Positions 48,901-56,477 of a stretch of 64,000 bases of DNA are shown here, piece by piece. The stretch spans positions 372,001 to 436,000 of the forward strand of contig NZ_JACVAC010000002.1 of NCBI RefSeq assembly GCF_014851685.1, read 5' to 3'. Under the pieces are notes generated by a model. That model saw nothing but the letters and a program-made list of their open reading frames with translations, made no database searches and had not been told where the DNA came from. The DNA comes from Pseudomonas sp. PDM05 (GTDB lineage: Bacteria > Pseudomonadota > Gammaproteobacteria > Pseudomonadales > Pseudomonadaceae). The translations under genes and the position numbers were made by a program. The number at the start of each line of letters is the position of its first letter. Position 1 is the first letter of the stretch.

Positions 48901-49333
48901 AAAGGGCAGAATCCTATCCACGTCCGAAATAGATGAGCTCAAACAAAAAAGTATCGAAGCGATTGAGAAGCTCATTCCTGATCCCGAGCTGAGAAAACGC
49001 ATATCTGAAGTTTCCAATCAATGGGCACTTGGCGCGGCCCCGGATCAATTCAGAACGTCTCGATTCAAAGGTACCGTTTTTGGAAGCGGACGTGACCCGC
49101 ACTATTACGTCAACTATGATCCGGCAAGCGATGCAACCACGGTCACGGCCAAGTCCGATTTTATAATCACCAAACTAGATGAAGAGAATGGTGAACTAGA
49201 GCCCCTTACTGATCTGAATGTAAAAGCATCCAGAACACTCACTCTGCGTAGCAGCAATGAACTGGACAGTAACGGCTATGTCTTGGACCCCTCTTCGCCG
49301 ACTCGCATAGAGATTAAACCTACGCAAGATTGA
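45977..49333 (+). CDS. Dermonecrotic-toxin-like protein (DUF6543 type)
   Basis: 1118 residues from the ATG at 45977 (MSISAIYTAPLQQ). No signal peptide. Layout: a first module, residues 35-170 (ALLNAYIAAVQRKVLHNDAGLVKVPP and QWLELYRAQVEHPVVQGWM), then a long region with FNRFDNYN and HAGIYTVGYGAG; a hydrophobic stretch at 628-660 (LAKLAPIAAPVAAAAVITSLAEVALG); a Pro-rich linker 696-750; a beta-rich module with GVYRVSDSDGVLHQYVRLTDETGTSKVFEISGRYR; and a variable C-terminus. This matches the large DUF6543/dermonecrotic-toxin-like proteins of fluorescent Pseudomonas; function of the family is not settled. The last kilobase is AT-richer than the first. It interrupts the usual SIMPL-dppA order. The ribosome site (GAGAA) is weak. 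Confidence 0.72.
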   Translation: MSISAIYTAPLQQHSTHLPTPSPVAPVPQAGADTTASPHETALLNAYIAAVQRKVLHNDAGLVKVPPQSTLGQWLELYRAQVEHPVVQGWMRDQKIDPSAVLSIDPFKGTLTVGVDAKAKTFSLSDTSGWGQVSGPLLAAAKVIAPENKGALRVRFGDGYTQVSAKVVANFQGIPLPASRSQASDQIRHLEQQKAFDPIPADDPARPASHRSADALAVHKKNAATFYSSAPQALEYKHLAVDVATNLPDTRAEAKKWAEALIFKLTGKHVDADTLYFNRFDNYNTPLKGATASGAEHINDEPKSSLRLPDALLKNFSEHDAIPGELDTHAGIYTVGYGAGATGGYGAHNEFPLAPSKLMHESWKTDFQVQMDEKIDKFWSTHTDNYAAAIKGEFTYQARKQLKAAEAKPAAEQAVQAPEHRFTRDDYRLVMGAVSNLPLDENAPLSVEQLKAKAPVNGVVKAYALDIHGITSSDIVRFSADDGGRQVLYIPGAVPAFLRFDSLDKLNEWVTNQAADPQKREALAAHFPLASRQDHTHEPSVSESILDGLIPGFALVRSGWKTKGLDTLLSEMANASLKGPAVNASHAQIEGDVFSTLTAASKKRMSSDADIVIKSNSEVSRDTWLNDITAAAGLLAKLAPIAAPVAAAAVITSLAEVALGTEKASSGDTEAERKDGASKAFDGVLNVLFSAGASTVPEDPFALPPENEIVPGEPISPPDINASEEPQPGPSNGKPVVPAPEAGPAARSKSLIPLAQYAVPEGETLIKNTTADAKGVYRVSDSDGVLHQYVRLTDETGTSKVFEISGRYRTGNSFAKIIDPNNGAGLIVITPGRNGEWARAPADGGTWWKRTTSPTPSPEPKAPPKLSDQFLEVDGTKIKGSEKLDSYFNLDDNEYVYGIAVSDDGEVIPQISWTSEENPALATPPPTEYTSVFGTNEYTEQFIKDLHRSKFTIQAPGGSKLEIDLGKQIHELELKKGRILSTSEIDELKQKSIEAIEKLIPDPELRKRISEVSNQWALGAAPDQFRTSRFKGTVFGSGRDPHYYVNYDPASDATTVTAKSDFIITKLDEENGELEPLTDLNVKASRTLTLRSSNELDSNGYVLDPSSPTRIEIKPTQD

Positions 49334-49362
49334 TAACGCTCCTCCTCTATCACCTCCTACTG

Positions 49363-49394
49363 AACGGCGGTAACCTCGGGGACCGCCGTTTTCG
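49363..49394 (+). terminator. Terminator after the toxin-like gene
   Basis: AACGGCGGT-AACCTCGGGG-ACCGCCGTT then TTCG; 30 bases past the stop, before dppA1. Confidence 0.8.
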
Positions 49395-49434
49395 TTTGGG
49401 CAGCGAATCTATGCCTGCCATCTCAGGGGTCTCC

Positions 49435-51036
49435 ATGGAAAGAATCACCTTCAAACCGCTCCTCCTCGCCGCCAGCCTATGGGCCTTCATGCCCATGGCC
49501 CACGCCGCCAGTACCCTGGTCTACTGCTCCGAAGCCAGCCCCGCCGGTTTCGACCCCAGCCAGTACACCAGCGGCACCGATTTCGACGCATCGGCCGAAA
49601 CCGTGTTCAACCGCCTGACCCAGTTCAAGCGCGGCGGCACCGAGGTCGAACCCGGCCTGGCGACCCGCTGGGAGGTGTCCAAGGACGGCCTGACGTACAC
49701 CTTCCACCTGCGCGAAGGCGTCAAGTTCCATACCACGGATTTCTTCACCCCGACCCGCGACTTCAACGCCGATGATGTGCTGTTCACCTTCAACCGCCTG
49801 CTCGATGGCGACAGCCCGTTCCGCAAGGCTTACCCATCCGAGTCGCCGTATTTCACCGACATGGGCTTGAACACTACGATCAAGAGCGTCGAAAAACTCG
49901 ACGAGCACAGCGTGCGCTTCAACCTCAACAACGTCGATGCCGCGTTCGTGCAGAACCTGGCCATGAGTTTCGCCTCGGTGCAGTCCGCCGAATATGCCGC
50001 GCAATTGTTGAAACAAGGCAAGGCCGAAGACATCAACAAGAACCCCGTGGGCACCGGGCCGTTCGTGTTCAAGCGCTACCAGAAAGACTCGCAGATTCGC
50101 TACGTGGCCAATAAACAGTATTGGAAACCCGAGGACGTGAAACTCGACAACCTGGTGTTCGCCATCACCCCCGATGCCGCCTCGCGCCTGCAAAAGCTCA
50201 AGGCCGGCGAATGCCAGGTCAGCGGCTACCCACGCCCGTCCGACATCGAAGTGATGAAGCAGGACCCCAACCTGCGCGTGCTGCAACAGGCGGGTTTCAA
50301 CCTGGGCTTTCTGGCCTACAACGTGACCCATCCGCCGCTGGACCAACTCAAGGTGCGCCAGGCCCTGGACATGGCCATCGACAAGCCGGCGATTATCAAA
50401 GCCGTGTACCAGAGCGCCGGGCAATTGGCGCAGAACGCCCTGCCACCGGCGCAGTGGTCTTATGACCCGAATATCAAGGACGCGCCCTACGATCCCACCA
50501 AAGCCAAGGCGCTACTAAAAGAAGCAGGCATTGCGCCAGGCACCACCATCAACCTGTGGGCCATGACGGTCCAACGCGCGTCCAACCCGAATGCGCGTAT
50601 GTCGGCACAAATGATCCAACAGGATTGGGACAAGGTCGGCATCAAGGCCAACATCGTCAGCTATGAGTGGGGCGAATACATCAAGCGCGCCAAAAACGGC
50701 GAACACGACGCGATGATTTATGGCTGGACCGGCGACAACGGCGACCCGGATAACTGGCTCGGCGTGCTCTACAGTTGTGCCGCAGTGAAGGGCAGCAACT
50801 ACGCCAAATGGTGTAACCCGGCCTACGACAAGCTGGTGCAGCAGGCCAAGGTCAGCAGTGACCGCGAGCAGCGCATCAAGTGGTATCAACAGGCGCAAAA
50901 AATACTTAAAGAACAAGTACCTATAACACCTATTGCGAACTCGACGGTTTTCCAACCCCTGCGCAAGGAAGTGCGCGACTTCAAGATCAGCCCGTTTGGG
51001 CTCACGCCGTTCTACGGCGTCAGTCTAGATAAGTAA
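49435..51036 (+). CDS. Dipeptide ABC transporter substrate-binding protein (first of four)
   Basis: 533 residues. Signal peptide ending MPMAHA; mature protein begins ASTLVYCSEASPAGFDPSQYTS. A two-lobed peptide-binding protein of the DppA branch. The GWTGDNGDPDNWLG block carries the Asp that in E. coli DppA holds the peptide amino group. I chose the ATG at 49435 (AGGGG upstream) because it gives a normal signal peptide; open frames extend further. Position and sequence match dppA1 of P. aeruginosa (PA4496), but exact orthology among the paralogues is uncertain. Confidence 0.9.
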   Translation: MERITFKPLLLAASLWAFMPMAHAASTLVYCSEASPAGFDPSQYTSGTDFDASAETVFNRLTQFKRGGTEVEPGLATRWEVSKDGLTYTFHLREGVKFHTTDFFTPTRDFNADDVLFTFNRLLDGDSPFRKAYPSESPYFTDMGLNTTIKSVEKLDEHSVRFNLNNVDAAFVQNLAMSFASVQSAEYAAQLLKQGKAEDINKNPVGTGPFVFKRYQKDSQIRYVANKQYWKPEDVKLDNLVFAITPDAASRLQKLKAGECQVSGYPRPSDIEVMKQDPNLRVLQQAGFNLGFLAYNVTHPPLDQLKVRQALDMAIDKPAIIKAVYQSAGQLAQNALPPAQWSYDPNIKDAPYDPTKAKALLKEAGIAPGTTINLWAMTVQRASNPNARMSAQMIQQDWDKVGIKANIVSYEWGEYIKRAKNGEHDAMIYGWTGDNGDPDNWLGVLYSCAAVKGSNYAKWCNPAYDKLVQQAKVSSDREQRIKWYQQAQKILKEQVPITPIANSTVFQPLRKEVRDFKISPFGLTPFYGVSLDK

Positions 51037-51051
51037 CAGCAACGCCCCAAG

Positions 51052-51101
51052 CGGGTGCGCCAGACGCCTCGCCCGGTCTTTTTTGGTGCGCCTGGCGCAC
51101 C
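51052..51101 (+). terminator. Hairpins after the first dppA gene
   Basis: CGGG...CCCG stem followed by GTCTTTTTT (51052-51084), then a palindrome GGTGCGCC-T-GGCGCACC (51085-51101) flanked by TTTTTT and AAAAAA. Likely terminator; the next 190 bases are AT-rich and should hold the promoter of the second dppA. Confidence 0.6.
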
Positions 51102-51294
51102 GAAAAAACCCTCGAAATGTACGAAATTATGTACAAACTTTCATATTTGCGACATTCCTGTACGTTCGTACCACTCTTTTAACCTCGTATCGGTTCTGCG
51201 TCTTGCAATGGGTATGGCCCCTGCATAAGTATCCGCAGGTCGACTCACGAGGTCGCCCTCACTACCAAAAATGACAACAAATCATGAGGCCAAC

Positions 51295-52923
51295 ATGCTT
51301 AAACACGCAGTCCTTCCGCTTTTAGTTAGCGCTGGCCTTATGGCCGCAGCCCCTTTCGCCCAAGCGGCGACTAACCTGGTGTTCTGCTCCGAAGGGAGCC
51401 CGGCCGGTTTTGACCCAGGCCAGTACACCACCGGAACAGACTTCGATGCTTCGGCAGAGACCATGTTCAACCGCCTCAGCCAGTTCGAGCGCGGCGGCAC
51501 CGCCGTTGTTCCTGGCCTGGCCACCAGCTGGGACGTGTCCCCGGACGGCCTGACCTACACCTTCCACCTGCGCGAAGGCGTCAAGTTCCACACCACCCCG
51601 TACTTCAAGCCAACTCGTGAATTTTCGGCTGACGACGTACTGTTCACCTTTAATCGGATGATCAACAAAGACGATCCTTTCCGTAAGGCCTACCCCACCG
51701 AGTTCCCGTACTTCACGGACATGGGGATGGACACCAACATCAAGAACATCGAGAAAGTCGATGACCACACCGTCAAGTTCTCCCTTGGCACCGTGGATGC
51801 GGCTTTCATCCAGAACCTGGCCATGAGCTTCGCTTCGATCCAGTCCGCCGAATACGCCGCGCAGCTGTTGAAAAACGGCACGCCGCAGGACATCAACCAG
51901 AAGCCGGTCGGCACTGGCCCGTTCGTGTTCAAGAGCTACCAGAAAGACTCGAACATCCGTTACACCGGCAACAAGGACTACTGGAAACCTGAAGACGTGA
52001 AGATCGACAACCTGATCTTCGCCATCACCACCGACCCGTCGGTGCGTATCCAGAAGCTGAAGAAAAACGAATGCCAGGTCACCCTGTTCCCACGTCCGGC
52101 CGACCTCAAGGCGCTGGGCGAAGACAAGGACCTGAAACTGCCGCACCAGGCTGGCTTCAACCTGGGCTACATCGCCTACAACGTGATGCCGGTGCTCAAG
52201 GGCCAGACCGACGCCAACCCGCTGTCCGACCTGCGTGTACGCCAGGCACTGGACATGTCGGTGAACAAACAACAGATCATCGACTCCGTGTACCAGGGCG
52301 CCGGCCAACTGGCTGTCAACGCCATGCCGCCAACCCAGTGGTCCTACGACACGACGATCAAGGATGCGAAGTACGATCCTGACAAAGCCAAGGAATTGCT
52401 CAAGGAAGCCGGCGTCAAGGACGGCACCAAGATCACCCTGTGGGCCATGCCGGTCCAGCGCCCGTACAACCCGAACGCCAAGCTGATGGCCGAGATGCTG
52501 CAGAACGATTGGAAGAAAATCGGCCTGAACGTCAACATCGTCAGCTACGAGTGGGGCGAGTACATCAAGCGCTCCAAAGGCGGCGAGAACCAGGCCATGA
52601 TCATTGGCTGGAGCGGCGACAATGGTGACCCGGACAACTGGCTGAACGTGCTGTTCGGCTGCGATTCGCTGTCCGGCAACAACTTCTCCAAATGGTGCGA
52701 CAAGAAATTCGACGGCATCGTAAAAGAAGCCAAGGCTACGTCCGATGTCGCCAAACGCACCGAGCTGTACAAGCAGGCGCAACACATCCTCAAAGATGCT
52801 GTCCCGATGACACCTATCGCACACTCGACGGTGTATCAACCCATGCGCAACACCGTGCAGGACTTCAAGATCAGCCCGTTTGGCTTGAACTCCTTCTACG
52901 GCGTGAGCGTAAGCGGCAAGTAA
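51295..52923 (+). CDS. Dipeptide ABC transporter substrate-binding protein (second)
   Basis: 542 residues. Signal peptide ending AAPFAQA; mature start ATNLVFCSEGSPAGFDPGQYTTGTDF. Contains GWSGDNGDPDNWLNVLFGC and an insert relative to its paralogues (MPVLKGQTDANPLSDLRVRQ), about ten residues. ATG at 51295 has GAGG 7 bases upstream. The 258-base upstream gap has repeated TGTAC motifs and probably its own promoter. Confidence 0.9.
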   Translation: MLKHAVLPLLVSAGLMAAAPFAQAATNLVFCSEGSPAGFDPGQYTTGTDFDASAETMFNRLSQFERGGTAVVPGLATSWDVSPDGLTYTFHLREGVKFHTTPYFKPTREFSADDVLFTFNRMINKDDPFRKAYPTEFPYFTDMGMDTNIKNIEKVDDHTVKFSLGTVDAAFIQNLAMSFASIQSAEYAAQLLKNGTPQDINQKPVGTGPFVFKSYQKDSNIRYTGNKDYWKPEDVKIDNLIFAITTDPSVRIQKLKKNECQVTLFPRPADLKALGEDKDLKLPHQAGFNLGYIAYNVMPVLKGQTDANPLSDLRVRQALDMSVNKQQIIDSVYQGAGQLAVNAMPPTQWSYDTTIKDAKYDPDKAKELLKEAGVKDGTKITLWAMPVQRPYNPNAKLMAEMLQNDWKKIGLNVNIVSYEWGEYIKRSKGGENQAMIIGWSGDNGDPDNWLNVLFGCDSLSGNNFSKWCDKKFDGIVKEAKATSDVAKRTELYKQAQHILKDAVPMTPIAHSTVYQPMRNTVQDFKISPFGLNSFYGVSVSGK

Positions 52924-52928
52924 AAATC

Positions 52929-52962
52929 AATAACGGCGACGTTTCATAACGTCGCCGTTATT
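52929..52962 (+). terminator. Terminator-like hairpin after the second dppA
   Basis: AATAACGGCGACGTT-TCAT-AACGTCGCCGTTATT, a perfect 15-base-pair stem 5 bases after the stop, T-tail weak. Confidence 0.75.
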
Positions 52963-53226
52963 GCATCCGCCATGACAGTAGGAAACAGACCACAGTCGCA
53001 TTCGTTGCCGTCCTACAGCAATAAACTGCGATCCCTGTCTACGTTACCTACGAAGTCAGTCAGATTTTGCGCATTTACTGCGAAGTCCACGGCCCATAAC
53101 GTCGTAGGACAGCAGAGGCTGCAATCTGATGGGCACTTGCTGCGTGGGGTCAGCCATGCATCCCGGCCGGTAAATGGCCGGGTGATTGCACGCTGACGAC
53201 AACTACAAACAAGGATCGGGATCGTC
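52963..53226 (+). other. Gene-free gap where psdR-mdpA might be expected
   Basis: 264 bases with no credible reading frame on either strand. In P. aeruginosa the genes psdR and a metallopeptidase (PA4499, PA4498) lie between the second and third binding-protein genes; no trace of either is visible here. The stretch probably holds the promoter of the third dppA. Confidence 0.6.
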
Positions 53227-54831
53227 ATGCGCCATACCACCGTTCTATCCGCACTGTTTGCCACCAGCCTGCTGGCTGTGGCCACGATGGGCCAAGCCGC
53301 CGAGAAAAAGAGCCTGGTGTTCTGCTCTGAAGGCAGCCCCGCAGGCTTTGACACCGCGCAATACACCACCGCCACCGACAACGACGCGGCCGAGCCGCTG
53401 TACAACCGCCTGGTCGAATTTGAAAAAGGCGCGACCAACGTGGTACCGGGCCTGGCAACCAAGTGGGATATTTCCGAAGACGGTTTGACCTACACCTTCC
53501 ATCTGCGTGAAGGGGTGAAATTCCACAGCAACAAGGAGTTCAAGCCGACGCGCGACTTCAACGCCGACGACGTGCTGTTCACCTTCAACCGCATGCTTGA
53601 CCCCGACCAACCGTTCCGCAAGGCCTACCCCACCGAGTTTCCGTACTTCAACGGGATGAGCCTGAACAAGAACATCGCCAAGGTCGAGAAAACCGGCCCG
53701 CACACCGTGGTGATGACGCTGAACACGGTCGACGCCGCGTTTATCCAGAACATCGCCATGAGCTTCGCCGCGATCCTGTCGGCCGAATATGCCGAACAAT
53801 TGCTCAAGTCCGGCAAGCCCAGCGACATCAACCAGAAGCCGATCGGCACCGGCCCCTTCGTGTTCCAGCGTTACCAGAAAGATTCGCAGATTCGCTATGT
53901 GGCCAACAAACAGTACTGGGACCCGAGCAAAGTCAAGCTCGACCAGCTGATTTTCGCCATCAACACTGACGCCTCGGTACGTGTACAAAAGCTCAAGGCC
54001 GGCGAATGCCAGGTAACCCTGCACCCACGCCCGGCCGACGTCGACGCCCTCAAGGCCGACCCGAACCTGCAATTGCTCACCAAGCCCGGCTTCAACCTCG
54101 GCTACATCGCCTATAACGTGCGCCACAAGCCGTTCGACCAGCTCGAAGTCCGCCAGGCGCTGGACATGGCGGTGAACAAGCAGAGCATCCTGAACGCCGT
54201 GTACCAGGGCGCGGGGCAACTGGCGGTCAACGCCATGCCGCCGACGCAATGGTCCTACGACGACAGCATCAAGGACGCCGCCTACAACCCGGAAAAAGCC
54301 AAGGAACTGCTCAAGGCTGCCGGCGTGAAGGAAGGCACCGAAATCACCCTGTGGGCGATGCCGGTGCAACGCCCCTACAACCCCAACGCCAAGCTGATGG
54401 CGGAAATGCTGCAGAACGATTGGGCCAAGATCGGCCTGAAAGTGAAGATCGTCAGCTACGAGTGGGGCGAATACATCAAGCGCACCAAGAACGGTGAGCA
54501 CGATGTGAGCCTGATCGGCTGGACCGGCGACAACGGTGACCCGGACAACTGGCTGGGCACCCTGTACAGCTGCGACGCCATCGGCGGGAACAACTACTCC
54601 ATGTGGTGTGACCCGGCGTACGACAAGCTGATCAAGCAAGCCAAGGTCGTGACCGACCGCGAACAACGGACTGTTCTGTACAAACAGGCGCAGCAACTGC
54701 TTAAAGCGCAGGTGCCGATCACGCCGGTCGCCCACTCGACGGTCAACCAGCCATTAAGCGCCAAAGTCGAAGGTTTCCAAGTGAGCCCCTTCGGCCGCAA
54801 CGTGTTCTCGGGCGTCAGCATTACCCCATAA
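53227..54831 (+). CDS. Dipeptide ABC transporter substrate-binding protein (third)
   Basis: 534 residues. Signal peptide ending TMGQAA; mature start EKKSLVFCSEGSPAGFDTAQYTT. GWTGDNGDPDNWLGTLYSC is kept. It corresponds by position to dppA3 (PA4500), next to the OprD-type porin. The start ATG 53227 follows CAAGGATCGGGATCGTC, a moderate ribosome site. Confidence 0.9.
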   Translation: MRHTTVLSALFATSLLAVATMGQAAEKKSLVFCSEGSPAGFDTAQYTTATDNDAAEPLYNRLVEFEKGATNVVPGLATKWDISEDGLTYTFHLREGVKFHSNKEFKPTRDFNADDVLFTFNRMLDPDQPFRKAYPTEFPYFNGMSLNKNIAKVEKTGPHTVVMTLNTVDAAFIQNIAMSFAAILSAEYAEQLLKSGKPSDINQKPIGTGPFVFQRYQKDSQIRYVANKQYWDPSKVKLDQLIFAINTDASVRVQKLKAGECQVTLHPRPADVDALKADPNLQLLTKPGFNLGYIAYNVRHKPFDQLEVRQALDMAVNKQSILNAVYQGAGQLAVNAMPPTQWSYDDSIKDAAYNPEKAKELLKAAGVKEGTEITLWAMPVQRPYNPNAKLMAEMLQNDWAKIGLKVKIVSYEWGEYIKRTKNGEHDVSLIGWTGDNGDPDNWLGTLYSCDAIGGNNYSMWCDPAYDKLIKQAKVVTDREQRTVLYKQAQQLLKAQVPITPVAHSTVNQPLSAKVEGFQVSPFGRNVFSGVSITP

Positions 54832-54847
54832 AAACATAACCGGATGA

Positions 54848-54870
54848 TGGAGAGCCAAACTGGCTCTCCA
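54848..54870 (+). repeat. Intercistronic hairpin between third dppA and the porin
   Basis: TGGAGAGCCA-AAC-TGGCTCTCCA, a 10-base-pair perfect stem 17 bases past the stop, without T-tail. Probably protects the 3' end of the upstream message. Confidence 0.6.
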
Positions 54871-54999
54871 GCAAACGTGCAGCCAATTTTCAGGAAATTT
54901 CCTACGGCAAACGTTTGCAACAGCTTGAACGAGTTACACCCAATAGCCGGTTCACCTGATAAGGCCGGCATAAAAAAGAGAACCAAAGGAGCTTCACAC

Positions 55000-56397
55000 A
55001 TGAAACTGAGCAGCAAAGCGCTTCTGGCCCTGGCCATCAGCAGCATCACGGCGACCGCCTACGCGGAACCCGCCAGCCAGGATTTCGTGCCGACCACACT
55101 GGCCGGCACCAGCGCCCAAAGCGAGGCCAAAGGCTTTATCGATGGTCAAAGCCTGGGCGGTACCACTCGCAACTGGTATGCGAACGAAATGAAGTTTCGC
55201 AACGACCGCTTCAGCTATCGCAAAGACGGCGTGAAGACGCCGATCTCGCGCCGTATCAACTGGGCCCAGGGCACCATCCTCAACTACACCTCGGGCTTCA
55301 CCCAAGGCACTGTCGGGGTCAGCACTGAAGTCGCTGCCTACAACTTCATCGCCCTCGACCGCGACCGCAAAGATATCGCCGGCGGTTCCAACCGTACCCT
55401 GGCGGATTCCGGCGGCGACGCTGTAGGTCAGTGGAGCAAACTGGGCCTGGCCAACGTCAAGTTCCGTGTTTCCAACACCACCTTGACCGCCGGTCGCCAG
55501 AACTTCAGCACCGGTATCGTCGACACCATCGGCAACCGTGCGCTGCCTTCGAGCTTTGAAGGTGTGAGCTTCAACAGCGAAGAGTTCAGCAACCTGTCGT
55601 TCCAGGGCGGCATCTTCGACCGCGTTTCGCCGCGTACCGAGCAGAGCCTGTCGAAATTCCGCTCCGAATACGGCAATGGCCAGGAAACCGACAAGGTCAA
55701 GACCCTGGGCTTCAACTACCAGCCGTTCAAGAGCCTGAAAACCAGCGTGTTCGCCGCCAACGTCGAAGACTTCTGGAACCAGTACTACTTCGGCGCAACC
55801 CACGAACTGGGTGATGCTCAAACCCTGGCACTGACCACCGGCCTGAACTACTACAAGACCACCGACACCGGCAGCAAGAAGATGGGCAACATCGACAACG
55901 ACACTTACTCGTTGTCCCTGGGCTTGACCCACCAGGCCCACAGCCTGACCTTCTCGTACCAGGAAGTGAACGGTGACGAGTACTTCGACTACCTGCACGA
56001 AACCAACGGCATCTACCTGGCAAACTCCCTGACTTCGGACTTCAACAGCCCGAACGAGAAGTCTTTCCAGATCGCCTATGCCATCAACATGGCCGAATAC
56101 GGCGTGCCAGGCCTGAAGTTCAACGTGTACTCGGCTCGCGGCTGGGGCATCGACGGTACTCACTACAACGGCACCGCCTACGGCGAAGCCGGCGCATCGC
56201 GTAGCGACCTGCGCCTGATGGACGGCGAGAAACACCAGGAATACGGCGTTGGTACTTCCTACGCAATTCAGAGCGGCCCGCTCAAGGCCACTACGATCCG
56301 TGGCACCTACGTGACTCACCGAGCCAGCGCCCAACAAGCTGACGGCAACATCAAAGAGTTCCGCCTGGTCACCACCATCCCGTTCAACATTCTTTAA
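55000..56397 (+). CDS. OprD-family outer-membrane porin (OpdP-like)
   Basis: 465 residues. Signal peptide ending TATAYA; then an 18-strand barrel of OprD type with ANEMKFRNDRFSYRKDG-like early strands, TLTAGRQNFSTGIVDTIGNRALPSSFEGV, and a C-terminal aromatic-poor end IPFNIL (typical porins end in Phe; this ends in Leu). OpdP (PA4501) of P. aeruginosa takes up glycine-glutamate and lies in the same place. AAAGGAG precedes the ATG at 55000. Likely function: peptide entry through the outer membrane. Confidence 0.9.
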   Translation: MKLSSKALLALAISSITATAYAEPASQDFVPTTLAGTSAQSEAKGFIDGQSLGGTTRNWYANEMKFRNDRFSYRKDGVKTPISRRINWAQGTILNYTSGFTQGTVGVSTEVAAYNFIALDRDRKDIAGGSNRTLADSGGDAVGQWSKLGLANVKFRVSNTTLTAGRQNFSTGIVDTIGNRALPSSFEGVSFNSEEFSNLSFQGGIFDRVSPRTEQSLSKFRSEYGNGQETDKVKTLGFNYQPFKSLKTSVFAANVEDFWNQYYFGATHELGDAQTLALTTGLNYYKTTDTGSKKMGNIDNDTYSLSLGLTHQAHSLTFSYQEVNGDEYFDYLHETNGIYLANSLTSDFNSPNEKSFQIAYAINMAEYGVPGLKFNVYSARGWGIDGTHYNGTAYGEAGASRSDLRLMDGEKHQEYGVGTSYAIQSGPLKATTIRGTYVTHRASAQQADGNIKEFRLVTTIPFNIL

Positions 56398-56407
56398 ATA
56401 GCGCCAG

Positions 56408-56442
56408 GTAGACGGCAGGCTCAGGACGAGCCTGCCGTCTAC
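56408..56442 (+). terminator. Hairpin between the porin and the fourth dppA
   Basis: GTAGACGGCAGGCTC-AGGAC-GAGCCTGCCGTCTAC, a perfect 15-base-pair stem, 11 bases past the stop, followed by GCTTGTCT. Terminator or mRNA stabiliser. Confidence 0.7.
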
Positions 56443-56477
56443 GCTTGTCTGGTCCCACCGATTGCAGAGGGCTCTGA

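Noticed and set aside
45820..49434. Toxin-like gene as part of a prophage or type VI cluster
   Set aside because: No phage structural, integrase, vgrG, hcp or immunity-like genes and no attachment-site repeats were seen around it.
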